From: Sphingomonas yabuuchiae
Lineage (GTDB): Bacteria > Pseudomonadota > Alphaproteobacteria > Sphingomonadales > Sphingomonadaceae
Assembly (NCBI RefSeq): GCF_014199595.1
Contig: NZ_JACHNX010000004.1
Span: forward strand, 62,001-126,000
DNA: 64,000 nucleotides
Direction of reading: 5' to 3'
Part shown: one piece after another, positions 35,783 to 46,066 of the stretch
Position numbering within the stretch: the first letter of the stretch is position 1
Layout of the letters: each line of letters opens with the position of its first letter
Program-made: the position numbers and the translations under genes
The notes under the pieces: generated by a model
What the model was told of the DNA's origin: nothing
The model's input: only the letters and a program-made list of their open reading frames with translations
Databases searched by the model: none

Positions 35783-37585
35783 TCAGGGGCGGGCGGGCAG
35801 GGGTCGGGTCAGATCGGTGGCCAGCCAGACGAGCGGCGCGTTCCAGTTGATCGCGACCTCGTTGTGCGCATAGGCGCGGGCGTCGTCGATCCAGCATCGC
35901 TGGCCGATGCACTTGCCCTTCAGCGGTGCGGAGGCCGGTTCGGGAAAGACGGTGCTGTTCGCCCCGCCGCTCAGCACGCCCGGTGGCGGGCCGGGAAGCT
36001 TGGCGTCGAACTGATGCGCCCAGAAACGGTGATGCGGGTTCTGCATCGGCTTCCACCCGAACCCGCTGACATAGCTCTGGTCGAGCGGATTGCGCCCCAG
36101 CACATAGTCCATCGCATCGACCGCGCCGTCGCGGTAGCGGGCTTCGCCGGTGAAACGCGCCGCCAGCGCCAACACCTGCCCACGCCCGAGCAGCACGCTG
36201 TTCGATCCCCAGCGATAGGCGGTCGACGCATAAGGGATGCGATAGCCCGACCGCGCTTCCTCGGCGAGGAAGCGATCGGCCAGCGCGACCAGCTTGGCGC
36301 GGGCCGCCGCGCGCTCGACGGGCTGGACACCCGTCGCGGTCGCCAGCGTGATCGTACCCAGCGCGGCGACGCTGCCCCAGCTCGCCTCGCCGGTCAGCGG
36401 GGCGGCATGGAGCGGCATCTTGTGCAGCGATTCCGCCAGTTCGGGCATGCCGGTGGCGGCATAAAGCTCGGCGGTCGCCCAATAGAGCTCGTCGGACAGC
36501 TCGCCATCGCCATAACCGCCGCTGCCGTCGAACGCTTGCGCGGCATAGACGTCCGGGTTGCGCAGCGCCGCCCGGTACGCCTTGCCCGCCGCCACCAGGC
36601 AGCGCCGGGCGAAGTCGTCGTCGATCCCCCGCCAGATGCGCGAACATTGCGCGGCGGTGGCGGCGAGGTTCAGCGTGGCCGCCGTGCTGGGCGGGAACAG
36701 CAGCCGTTCCTCATGATCGTCGGCGGGCGGGGTGGGAATCGTCGTCCAGTGGCGGTCGGCGATCTTGTGATGCGCCATGCCGCCCGCATCCACCGGCGTC
36801 AGCCGCAACGGCCCGCGCCCCTGTCGCCCGAGCGGCAGCGTCATGGTCTGGCCGTCGGGTACCTGCATTGCCAACAGGAAGCGCATTTCGAAACGCGTCT
36901 CATCGAGCAGGTCGTTAATGCCGTTCCCCGCCTCGGGCAGTGCGGCGCTGCCATCGGGGAAGGGGGGAGAGGCGGCATCCACCTCATAGAGATTTTGCAG
37001 CATCCACAACGCGATGCCGCCATTGACGACATATTTGCCCTGGTCGCCCGCATCATACCAGCCGCCGGTCACGTCAAGCGTATAGGGACAGCCCGGCCAG
37101 TCGGTGCCCGCCTGATCGAGCCCCTTGAAGCAGGTGACGACCTCATGGGTATGCCCCGCCGCGCGCGCCCATTGGCTGCCACCAGCGAACCGCGCATCGA
37201 TCGCCACCCCTGCGCGCTGTTGGTAGAAGAAATTGAGCGAGGCGCGTGACAGCGGGCGATAGACATCGGCCGCGATCGTGAAGGCATGGCCGGTGCGGCC
37301 ATCGACCTTCAGCCGATAGGTGCCGGGCGTGCGGAACGTGCCGAAGTCGATCTGCTGCACCGTATCGCCCGAGGCGGCGTCGGGGCCGAAGACCGTGGCA
37401 TTGCCTTGCGCAACCGTACGACCCTTTTCGTCGAGCAATTCCCAGGGCAGGGGTGCGCCGTCCTGTGCGACGATCGCGCGTTTGGCGGTGTCGGGGCGGA
37501 AGCCGATCTGGTTGAGATGCGGCCCCGGCGTTTCCCCCGCGCCGGTCGCCGCCAAAGCCAGCAGCGGAAGGATCACGCGCGTCAC
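35783..37585 (-). CDS. GH9 endoglucanase with N-terminal Ig-like domain
   Basis: This inverting glycosidase cleaves beta-1,4-glucan or short cello-oligosaccharides. The 600 residues have a signal-like start, an Ig-like CelD_N domain (HLNQIGFRPDTAKRAIV) and the (alpha/alpha)6 catalytic domain: TGGWYDAGDQGKYVV with the paired aspartates, the NPHHRFWA histidine motif, and the late acid in YAHNEVAINWN. The start is GTG and overlaps the stop of the upstream halogenase gene as GTGA, so hydrolase and halogenase are translationally coupled. Confidence 0.93.
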   Translation of the reverse strand: MTRVILPLLALAATGAGETPGPHLNQIGFRPDTAKRAIVAQDGAPLPWELLDEKGRTVAQGNATVFGPDAASGDTVQQIDFGTFRTPGTYRLKVDGRTGHAFTIAADVYRPLSRASLNFFYQQRAGVAIDARFAGGSQWARAAGHTHEVVTCFKGLDQAGTDWPGCPYTLDVTGGWYDAGDQGKYVVNGGIALWMLQNLYEVDAASPPFPDGSAALPEAGNGINDLLDETRFEMRFLLAMQVPDGQTMTLPLGRQGRGPLRLTPVDAGGMAHHKIADRHWTTIPTPPADDHEERLLFPPSTAATLNLAATAAQCSRIWRGIDDDFARRCLVAAGKAYRAALRNPDVYAAQAFDGSGGYGDGELSDELYWATAELYAATGMPELAESLHKMPLHAAPLTGEASWGSVAALGTITLATATGVQPVERAAARAKLVALADRFLAEEARSGYRIPYASTAYRWGSNSVLLGRGQVLALAARFTGEARYRDGAVDAMDYVLGRNPLDQSYVSGFGWKPMQNPHHRFWAHQFDAKLPGPPPGVLSGGANSTVFPEPASAPLKGKCIGQRCWIDDARAYAHNEVAINWNAPLVWLATDLTRPLPARP

Positions 37586-39195
37586 AGCAGCGGGCCCTTG
37601 GCCTGCACCGTGCCGCTCGTCCGCGCGAAGTCGAACCCGTCCTGCCCGCCACGCGTCGCCGTCATGGCGGGGGCCAGCGGAGAGGGGGCGGTCATGCGCA
37701 GGAAATCGCCATGGCTCGGCATCCGTGCGGCGGTATCGGCATAACCCGCGCGCATCTGCTCCAGCGCCTGGGCGACCAGATCCTCGTCCAGCGCATCGGC
37801 GGCGGGTTCCCAGCTTTGAGGCACCAACCCCTGGCCCAGGCAGACCGCAACCCAGCTGGGGTTGCTGAACAGGTCATAGCCCTCGCGGAACAGCCGCCCC
37901 TTGCCCGACCACAGCGCCATCTTGCGCGCGAGACTCTCGGGCACCTCCATGGTGCGCACCCGGTTCCAGAAGGGCGTGTCGTCGCGCCGCGTCGCCTTGT
38001 AATGCAGGATGATGAAGTCGCGCACATCCTCATACAGGTCGTGCATCTGGCGGTTGAACTCGTCGCGCTCGGCGGGGTCGAAACGCGTGTCGGGGAACAG
38101 CGCCACCAAACGCTGGATCGCGGCCTGGACCAGATGGATGCTGGTCGATTCCAGCGGCTCCAGGAAACCGCTCGACAGGCCGAGCGCCACGACGTTGCGG
38201 TTCCAGCTCTGCCGCCGCCGCCCGGCGGTGAAGCGTAGGTGGCGGGGATCGCCCAGCAACTCGCCCTCCAGGCTGCCTAGCAATTGTGCCTCGACCGCCT
38301 CGGAATCGAGATAGTCGCTGCAATAGACCAAGCCATTGCCCATCCGGTGCTGGAGCGGGATGCGCCATTGCCACCCGGCATCGCGCGCGGTGGCGCGGGT
38401 GAAGGGATCGGGCTCGGCCGGATTGGGCAGCGCGCATGGCGCCGCGACCGCGCGGTCGCAGGGCAGCCACTGGGCATAGCTCTCATAGCCGGTGCCCAGC
38501 GCCTCCTCGATCAACAGGCCGCGAAAGCCCGAACAGTCGATGAACAGGTCGCCTTCGATCCGCCGCCCATCGGCCAGCGTCACCGCCTCGACATAACCAT
38601 CCTCGGCCCGCAGGTTGACCGCGTCGATCCGCCCCTCGATCCGCGTCACCCCGCCCCGTTCGGCATAGCCGCGCAGATAGCGCGCATAGAGCGAGGCGTC
38701 GAAATGGAAGGCGTAGAACAGTTCGCGGATCGGCGAGCGGGCATCGGGCTTGGCGCGGCCGAACTTGCCCGCCTTCGCCGCGACCGCGCTCATCGACCAT
38801 TCGGCAATGTCGGGCAGGGCGCGACGGCTGCGTTCGCGCAAATAGAGCTGGTGGAAATGCACGCCCTGCAGATCCTGCGCATGGCGGCCGAACGGGTGGA
38901 TATAGCGTTCGCCCTTGTCGCCCCAGTCGACGAACTCGATGCCCAGCTTGAACGTGCCCGCCGTCTTGGCGAGGAAGTCATTCTCGTCCAGGCCGAGCAT
39001 CTGGTTGAAGGTGATGATCGGCGGGATCGTCGCCTCGCCGACGCCGACCGTGCCGATCTCCTCGGACTCGACCAGCGTGACATGGGTATAACAGTTGTTC
39101 AGCAGCCGGGCGAAAGCGGCGGCGGCCATCCATCCGGCGGTGCCGCCGCCGACGATGACGACCCGGCGGATCAAATGGTCGGAATGGGGAGTCAT
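37582..39195 (-). CDS. Tryptophan halogenase-like flavoprotein 1
   Basis: This 537-residue protein belongs to the FAD-dependent tryptophan halogenase family. It has GGGTAGW (16-22) for FAD, the GWQWRIP motif (274-280), Lys83 in GTFKLGIEF matching the catalytic lysine of PrnA-type enzymes, and Glu349-Ser350 in FLEPLESTSI. All canonical catalytic residues are therefore present. Members inside TonB receptor/sugar loci of sphingomonads and caulobacters have no proven substrate. Its ATG overlaps the stop of the middle homologue, and GH9 follows with overlap. A separate flavin reductase is not in the window. Confidence 0.9.
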   Translation of the reverse strand: MTPHSDHLIRRVVIVGGGTAGWMAAAAFARLLNNCYTHVTLVESEEIGTVGVGEATIPPIITFNQMLGLDENDFLAKTAGTFKLGIEFVDWGDKGERYIHPFGRHAQDLQGVHFHQLYLRERSRRALPDIAEWSMSAVAAKAGKFGRAKPDARSPIRELFYAFHFDASLYARYLRGYAERGGVTRIEGRIDAVNLRAEDGYVEAVTLADGRRIEGDLFIDCSGFRGLLIEEALGTGYESYAQWLPCDRAVAAPCALPNPAEPDPFTRATARDAGWQWRIPLQHRMGNGLVYCSDYLDSEAVEAQLLGSLEGELLGDPRHLRFTAGRRRQSWNRNVVALGLSSGFLEPLESTSIHLVQAAIQRLVALFPDTRFDPAERDEFNRQMHDLYEDVRDFIILHYKATRRDDTPFWNRVRTMEVPESLARKMALWSGKGRLFREGYDLFSNPSWVAVCLGQGLVPQSWEPAADALDEDLVAQALEQMRAGYADTAARMPSHGDFLRMTAPSPLAPAMTATRGGQDGFDFARTSGTVQAKGPLL

Positions 39196-40661
39196 CGGGC
39201 AAGGCGCCTCATCTGGGCCGCGCGCCACTGCGCATGGGCCGGAACATGGGGAAGGGCGGCGGCAATCGCGTCGGTCATCCGCGCCATGGCGGCATCGACT
39301 TGCGGCGCAGGGACGCCGTGGACCAGGAGGTCGATACGACGGGGAAGATAGCCTTGCCCGAGCAGGATCGCGGCCCAGCTGTCGCGGGTGAAGGTCTCTT
39401 CCTCGTAAAAGGGCAGGCGGCCGCGTTCGCCGAACTGGCCGAGCGTATGCGCCAGCGACGCAGGGAGTTCGGCCTGCGCCACCGCCTGCCACATCGGCTC
39501 GGGGCGGCGGGCGGTGCGGTAATGCGCGGCCAGGAAATCGCGCACCCGCTCCGCCTCGGCCAGGGTCTGGCGATTGAAGTCGGCGGCCTCGACCTCGGCC
39601 ATGGCGGTGTCGGGCAGCATGGTGACGAGCCGGTCGATCGCACTCAGCGCCAGATGCAGATTGCACCATTCCAGCGGTTCGACCTGCGTCGCCGCGTCGC
39701 CGATCGCGATGCAGTTGCCGCGCCAGGCCCGGGCCCGCGTGCCGGGGCGGATGACGATGGGGGCGTCGGACACGGCCCCGTCACGTGCCAGCATCGCGGC
39801 GGCATCGGCATCGGACAGATGTGCGCTGCCATAGGCCATGCCGACCTGCTCGCCGCTCGACCAGCGCCAGCCTGCGGCATGGGCAGTCGCGGGCGTCAGC
39901 ACCGGTGCCCCTTCGCCCGACACCTGCGTGCCCAGCAGCACGCGGTCGCAGGGCAGCCAGTCGCGCCAATCCTGCCACGCATCGTCGATGCTGCCACGCA
40001 GCAGCGCGGCGGGGCCGGTCGCGTCGATATAGAGATGCGCAGTTAGAGGCGCGCCATGCTGCACTGCGATAGCGGTCACATGGCCGGTCGCATCGACCTG
40101 CACCTGAGTGATCGAATCCGTGACCTCGCGGACCCCGACATGCAGGGCAAAGGCACGCATCATCGCCACCTGGCGGGGGAGGTCGAGCGTCAGGCCATAG
40201 TCGTGCCCGGCAAAGGGCGTGCCCGGTGACGGCGGCATGAAGCCACCCGCTCGCGCCAGCTGCGCCGCCGGGCAATAGGCGTCGAACGGAGCTGCGCGGC
40301 CGTCGCGCATCGCGCGGACCCAATGGAGGTGAAACGCCGCCGGACCGATGGCGTGGCCATAGCTGCCATAGGCATGGACATAGTCGGGCAGTCCCTCCGC
40401 CCAGCCGAAAAAGCGCGTGCCCAGCCGATAGCCCGCGCCGGTGCGCGTCACCCCGTCATCCTCGCTGATGCCCAGATCGGCATGGAAACCGGGCAGCGAA
40501 GGCAGGGTGCAGGCGATCCGGTCGGCGAGTGCGTCATGGGCGGCCGGGGTGGCGAGCAGCGTGACGTCCAGGAACGGTGCGCGGCGCTTCAGCGCGGCGG
40601 CGGCGCTCCAGGCGGTCAGGCCACTGCCCGCGACCAGCACATGGCGGATCGGCGCGCTCAT
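39192..40661 (-). CDS. Tryptophan halogenase-like flavoprotein 2, active-site variant
   Basis: This 489-residue paralogue sits between two canonical homologues. The FAD motif is changed to GSGLTAW (12-18). The segment aligned with the catalytic lysine reads TGAGYRLGTRF, with Arg79 in place of lysine, and the PLES motif reads VEPLEWCNL, keeping Glu331 but replacing serine with tryptophan. GWQWRIP is reduced to GWRWSSG. It keeps family landmarks such as CNLHLALSAIDRLV. It is probably not a normal halogenase; it could be a partner subunit or a different flavoenzyme. Both ends overlap its neighbours by ATGA. Confidence 0.85.
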   Translation of the reverse strand: MSAPIRHVLVAGSGLTAWSAAAALKRRAPFLDVTLLATPAAHDALADRIACTLPSLPGFHADLGISEDDGVTRTGAGYRLGTRFFGWAEGLPDYVHAYGSYGHAIGPAAFHLHWVRAMRDGRAAPFDAYCPAAQLARAGGFMPPSPGTPFAGHDYGLTLDLPRQVAMMRAFALHVGVREVTDSITQVQVDATGHVTAIAVQHGAPLTAHLYIDATGPAALLRGSIDDAWQDWRDWLPCDRVLLGTQVSGEGAPVLTPATAHAAGWRWSSGEQVGMAYGSAHLSDADAAAMLARDGAVSDAPIVIRPGTRARAWRGNCIAIGDAATQVEPLEWCNLHLALSAIDRLVTMLPDTAMAEVEAADFNRQTLAEAERVRDFLAAHYRTARRPEPMWQAVAQAELPASLAHTLGQFGERGRLPFYEEETFTRDSWAAILLGQGYLPRRIDLLVHGVPAPQVDAAMARMTDAIAAALPHVPAHAQWRAAQMRRLAR

Positions 40662-42175
40662 GCCGCCACCATCGGGCAATAGCGTTCCAGAAAGGCGCGG
40701 TGATCGGGCCGCCTGGCGACTTCAGCAGCGATCTCGCTGCGAAGCGATCGAACGGCCTGGACCAGATCGCCGGTCCCCGCCACATCGGCACGCGGGTCCC
40801 AGCCTTCGGGGAGGATGCCCTGGCCCAGATACACCGCGATCCAGCTGGCATCCAGAAACACACCCTCGCGATACTTCACCACCCGGCCGCGACGGCGCCA
40901 CAGCTCCAGCTTTTCGTCCAGGCTGTCGGGGATCGCCATGGTGCGGACATAGTTCCAGAAGGGCGAATCGTCGCGCGACGTGGCGTGGTAATGCAGGATC
41001 AGAAAGTCCCGGATCCGGTCATATTCCAGATCGATGACCCGGTTGAATTCGTCGCGGTCGGACGCGTCCATCTGGCGGCCGGGGAACAGCTCGATCAGTG
41101 CGGTGATCGCCTGTTGCACCAGATAGATGCTGGTCGATTCGAGCGGTTCCAGGAAACCGCTGGCCAGCCCGATGGCGACGCAATTGCCGACCCAGCTTCG
41201 CCGCCGTCGCCCGGCCTTGAAGCGCAACAGGCGCGGCTCGGCCAGCTTCTCGCCCTCCACCGCTTCCTCCAGCGCGCGGGCGGCATCGCCGTTGCTGATG
41301 AAGTCGCTGGCATAGACATAGCCATTGCCGGTCCGGTGCTGGAGCGGGATGCGCCAGCGCCAGCCCGCAGGCATAGCGATCGCGCTGGTATAGGGGGTGA
41401 CGGCCGTTTCGGTCCGGCACGGCATGGCGACGGCGCGGTCGGTCGGCAGCCATTTCGACCAGTCCTCGAACGGCTCGTCCAGCGTCTGGCCCAGCAGCAG
41501 CGAGCGGAAACCCGAGCAATCGATGAACAGGTCGCCCTCGACCCGCTCGCCATCGGCCAGCGTGACCGAACGGATCAGCCCGCTCTCGCCGTCGCGCTCG
41601 ACATCGACGACCATGCCTTCGGTGCGCACCGCACCCGCTTCCTCCGCCAGGCTGCGCAGATAGGGGGCGAACAACAGCGCATCGAATTGATAGGCATAGC
41701 CGAAAGTGGAAGTCAGGCCGCCCCGGCCCTGATCGGGATGCTCGAACCGCGCCTCACGCGCCAGGGTACAGGCATAGGATAGCTGGTCGAGCGGTGGCAG
41801 ATCCTGTCCCTCGCGTGCCAGCCGCGACCAGTAATGGTGGAAATCGATCGCCCCCGCGCCGCGTCCGAACGTGCCGAAGGGGTGGATATAGCTGTCGCCG
41901 ATCCGGCCCCAATCGCGAAACTCGATGCCCAGTTTGAAGGTGGCCCGGGTGCGCGCCATGAACTCCGCCTCGGGGATTCCCAGGCGTTCGTTGAAGGAGC
42001 GGATATGGGGCAGAGTCGCCTCGCCGACGCCAACGACACCGATCGCCTCGGACTCGATCAGGCGGACCGTGCATTGTCCCGAAAGAAGACGAGTCAGGGC
42101 CGCGCCGGCCATCCAGCCCGCCGTACCGCCGCCCACAATGACGACCCGCACCACGTCGTTTGTCACTTTCGTCAT
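40658..42175 (-). CDS. Tryptophan halogenase-like flavoprotein 3
   Basis: This 505-residue member has GGGTAGW (15-21), the catalytic Lys81 in ATFKLGIEF, GWRWRIP (271-277) and Glu346-Ser347 in FLEPLESTSI. It is the first gene of the leftward five-gene unit halogenase 3, 2, 1, GH9, GH1. I chose the ATG of MTKVTNDVV; an in-frame ATG ten codons upstream lacks support. It is divergent from the frameshifted TonB receptor with 253 bp between, which contains a LacI-type box. Confidence 0.9.
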   Translation of the reverse strand: MTKVTNDVVRVVIVGGGTAGWMAGAALTRLLSGQCTVRLIESEAIGVVGVGEATLPHIRSFNERLGIPEAEFMARTRATFKLGIEFRDWGRIGDSYIHPFGTFGRGAGAIDFHHYWSRLAREGQDLPPLDQLSYACTLAREARFEHPDQGRGGLTSTFGYAYQFDALLFAPYLRSLAEEAGAVRTEGMVVDVERDGESGLIRSVTLADGERVEGDLFIDCSGFRSLLLGQTLDEPFEDWSKWLPTDRAVAMPCRTETAVTPYTSAIAMPAGWRWRIPLQHRTGNGYVYASDFISNGDAARALEEAVEGEKLAEPRLLRFKAGRRRRSWVGNCVAIGLASGFLEPLESTSIYLVQQAITALIELFPGRQMDASDRDEFNRVIDLEYDRIRDFLILHYHATSRDDSPFWNYVRTMAIPDSLDEKLELWRRRGRVVKYREGVFLDASWIAVYLGQGILPEGWDPRADVAGTGDLVQAVRSLRSEIAAEVARRPDHRAFLERYCPMVAA

Positions 42176-42329
42176 CCACCCCCGACCCGGTGATTCCCGG
42201 GCCAATTTCTCATTTCATGCCGTGCGTTGGGTCCTGCCGCAATCCACCGACAGGGGGAGCGTGGCAGGAATGTCGCACCTTGTCCCGGATCGGACATTCT
42301 TTAAGTTAAACATCTTGTCGAAATGTTGC

Positions 42330-42343
42330 TGGTAGCGCAATCA
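42330..42343. promoter_or_regulatory. LacI-family operator-like site between halogenase 3 and TonB receptor
   Basis: TGGTAGCGCAATCA matches TGNNANCGNTNNCA at all but one fixed position. It lies in the divergent spacer, where one regulator could control both the halogenase-GH9-GH1 operon and the receptor. Confidence 0.5.
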
Positions 42344-42428
42344 TGAGTCTGTGAAACGTGTCGAAAGGCACGATCGCGACCGAACCAAGCGACGCCATGG
42401 GGCGCGCGACAAGGGGGGGATGACCATC

Positions 42429-45400
42429 ATGCGCAGCGCTGCGCCGCTCACTGCCAATGCCAATCGTTTTAATCGGCTCCTGCTCGGCGCTTCGGCCGGT
42501 GCTTTGTGCATCGCCGCGCTGACCACGCCCGCCTTCGCGCAGACGACCACCGATCCCGACCAGAGCGCCAGTTCGCCGACCGGCGCGGTCGCAGGCCAGG
42601 GTACGGCCGGCTCGGCCACGCCGCGCACCAGCGCCAGTGTCGAGGCCCCCGGCGCGCAGCCGCCCGCGGGCGATGACATCGACAGCGGCAAGGAAGTCGT
42701 CGTCACCGGCATCCGCCAGAGCCTGGCGAATGCGCAGTCGATCAAGCGCAATTCCGACACCGTCGTCGACGCGATCACCGCGTCCGACATCGGCGCGCTG
42801 CCCGACCGTTCGGTCACCGAAGCGCTCCAGCGCGTGCCCGGCGTGTCGATCAGCCGCTTCGCCGCCGCCAACGATCCCGACCACTTCTCGGTCGAAGGCT
42901 CGGGCGTCGCGGTGCGCGGCCTGACCTTCGTCCGCTCCGAGTTCAACGGGCGCGACACCTTCTCGGCCGGTATCGGCGGCCAGGCGATCAACTTCTCGGA
43001 CGTCCCCGCCGAACTGCTCGGCTCGGTCGAGGTGTACAAGAACGCCACCGCCGAACTGATCGAGGGCGGCCTGGCCGGTACGGTCAACCTGAACACCCGC
43101 AAGCCGTTCGATAACAAGGGCTTCCACCTGGGCTTCACCGCCGAGGGCAATTATGGCGACTTCAAGAAGAAGTGGTCGCCGACCGGCTCGCTGTTCGTCA
43201 GCGATACCTGGGATACGGGTATCGGCCGCTTCGGCCTGCTCGGCAACGTGTCGTACTCGCGCGTGCAGAGCCGCGCGGACAGCATCCGCATCACCAACAT
43301 CCAGACCCGCGACAACACGCTGGCGCTGGCGGCCAACTCGACCACGGCGCAGAACTGCCGCAACCCGCTGCCCGGCACGGTCGACCAGACCACGCTGCCC
43401 GCCAATGCGGCGGCTTGCGGCACAGCTGGCACGCCGGGTGCGGACGGCTTCCTCGATCCGGCATCACTGCGCTATGCACCCATCGGCGGCCAGTTCGCGA
43501 CGCAGGAGTTCGACCGCAAGCGTGACGGTATCGCGCTGGCCGGTCAGTGGCAGAGCACCGACGAGCGGACCGTCCTGACCGCGCAGTTCCTGCGTACGCA
43601 CACGGTCAACAATACCTCGGAGCGGACCTTCGAGACCGCGCCGGATCTGTCGGAATATAATACCTATCCGATTGGTTGCGTCCAGAACAACGCTGGCCCC
43701 AGCGGCTCGACGATCGCGCAGTGCCCGACCGGTTCGACGAAGAATTACGTCTATGACGCGGGCGGCCTGTTCCAGTCGGGCTACATTACCGCGCCGGGCA
43801 ATGGCTATCGCTCGGCATGCAGCGGTCAGGCGACCTGCTGGGTCCCGACCGGCGGTACGCAGCAGTCGCTGGCGCGCGGTATGACCCGCGACGAGAATAC
43901 CGTCACCGATTTCGGTCTGAACCTGAAGACTCAGCTGGACGATCACTGGTCGGTCAACCTGGATGGCGACTATACCCGCGCCAAGAAGACCAGCACCGAT
44001 TTCCGGGTGTTCGGTTCGACCTTCGCCGACTCCGAGCTGGATTTGAGCGGCAATCTACCGGTCGTGATCCCGCACAAGCCCTCGACGCTCCAGGCGAGCT
44101 GGGCGACGCCGAACCCGACGCTGAACCAGCAGAACGACGCGCAGTATTTTGCCAACCGCAACGTCCAGTTCTGGCGCGCGGCGATGGACCATCTCGAAGA
44201 CAGCAAGGGTCGTGAATACGCCTTCAAGGCGGATGTCGACTACAAGTTCGACGACGGCAGCTTCTATCACGCACGCCAAGTTCGGCGCGCGTTATGCCGA
44301 CCGTGCGTCCGAAGTACGCTACACCACTTATAATTGGGGTGCGCTCAGCGAAGTCTGGGGCGGCGGCGCCAATCCGGTGTCGTTCGCGGATCAGTCGGCG
44401 AACAGCAGCTTCTATTCCTTCCCCAATTTCTTCCGGGGCGCAGCGAACGGTCCGTCGGGCGCATATTATTATGATGGCAATCTGACCGGCCAGTATGGCC
44501 AGTCAGCGGCGTTCTTCAATTCGATCGGTCAGACGTGGCAGCAGCGTGTCCGCGATGCGGCGCGTGCCAGTGCGGTTTCGGCTGCTTTGACGGCGGGCCA
44601 GACGCAGGCGCAGGCCAATGCGGCAGGCGATCTGGCGGCGGCGAACGCCAATCCGCCGACCGTCTTTGCACCGCTGGCGCAGCGTGCGGGCGTCGTCGCG
44701 GGTACGCCGTACCTGCCGTCTGAAATCCAGCTGGTGGATCAGCAGGACAAGAATGCCTATGCGCAGCTGAACTTCGCGACGCCGGGCAATCTGTTCGGCA
44801 ATGTGCGGATGAGCGGCAATGTCGGCGTTCGCTATGTGTTGACCAACGTAACATCGTCGGGCTCGATCGGTGCACCGACGCGCCAGGAAACCGGTACGAC
44901 CGACGCCTTCGCCAGCCGCTGCGCCATCACGACGACGACGCGTCCGGATGGCTCGGTCGTCACGGGTCGTCCCACCGGCATCTGTCAGCTGGGTGAGGCC
45001 GCCTACAACAATATCGCCGCCTTCTCGACCGGCGTGACCTTGCCCGATACGGCGCGCAGCCAGTATCATTACTTCCTGCCCAGCGCGAACCTGAAGTTCG
45101 GCATCGGGCGCGACGTGGTGCTGCGTCTGGCGGCGTCGAAGGTCATGACCCGTCCGGACTTTGCGAACATCCGCAACTTCCTGCAGCTGGGCTTCGACGC
45201 CAATAGCGGGCAGATCACGGCGACGGCGGGCAACCCGTATCTCAAGCCCGCGACCGCGTGGCAGTTCGACGCCACCGTCGAGTGGTATTTCGCCCGCGTC
45301 GGTCAGCTGTCGGTCGACGTCTTCTACAAGTCGGTGAAGAACTTCTTCTACCAGTCGGTCACCAACCGGAACATCACCAGCAACGGCATCACCCAGTCGG

Positions 45401-45957
45401 TGCTGGTCCGCGGGCCGTCCAACTTTGACGGCACCGGCAAGATCAAGGGCGTCGAGGTTGCCTATCAGCAGACCTTCGACTTCCTGCCGGGTCTGCTCAG
45501 CGGGTTCGGTGCCAGCGGCAGCTACACCTATATCGACAGCTCGGGCCTGCCCAACTCGTTCCTGAACGGTGGCGCGCCTGCCAGCACGTCGAACATCAAG
45601 CCGGGCAACATCCCGCTTGAAGGTCTGTCGAAGCACACGGTCAACGCCGCGCTGTTCTACGAAAAGGGCCCGATCTCGCTGCGTGCGGCCTATAACTGGC
45701 GTTCCAAGTATCTGCTGACCCCGGCAGACGTGATCTTCCCGTACACCTCCATCTATCAGGATGCGGGCGGGCAGCTGGACGCGTCGGCGTTCATCAACCT
45801 GAACAAGTATCTGAAGATCGGCGTGCAGGGCGTGAACCTGGCCAATCAGGTCGTCCGGACCGAGCAGGCCTATATCAGTGGCTCGACCGCCACTGCGCCG
45901 CGCTCGTACATCGTCAACGACCGCCGCTTCTCGTTCGCGCTTCGCGGCACCTTCTGA
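42429..45957 (+). pseudogene. TonB-Xanth-Caul receptor gene, frameshifted by a 4-bp tandem duplication
   Basis: The 5' part encodes a signal peptide (ending TTPAFAQ), plug KEVVVTGIRQSLANAQSIKR and DIGALPDRSVTEALQRVPG, and part of the barrel. At 44268-44275 CACG occurs twice in tandem; after it the frame runs off to a stop near 44333. Removing one CACG restores FYHAKFGARYADR, and the barrel then continues without a stop to 45957, ending ALRGTF. The repaired protein would have about 1174 residues. Intact coding on both sides implies a recent mutation, a phase-variable site, or a sequencing error. An in-frame ATG three codons upstream also exists; the G-run at 42413-42419 suits 42429 better. Confidence 0.88.
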
Positions 45958-46004
45958 TCGGGTTTACCGGCCGGACTCTTCGGGGTTCGGCCGGGATGGC
46001 CGAC

Positions 46005-46048
46005 CAAAAAACCGCCCGCTTCCATTTTGGAGGCGGGCGGTTTTTTTG
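46005..46048. terminator. Bidirectional intrinsic terminator
   Basis: CCGCCCGC and GCGGGCGG pair around TTCCATTTTGGAG, with A residues before and seven T residues after. It ends the TonB receptor transcript and could also stop the leftward transcript of the 192-residue gene. Confidence 0.9.
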
Positions 46049-46066
46049 ATCGGGAAACCCCATCAT

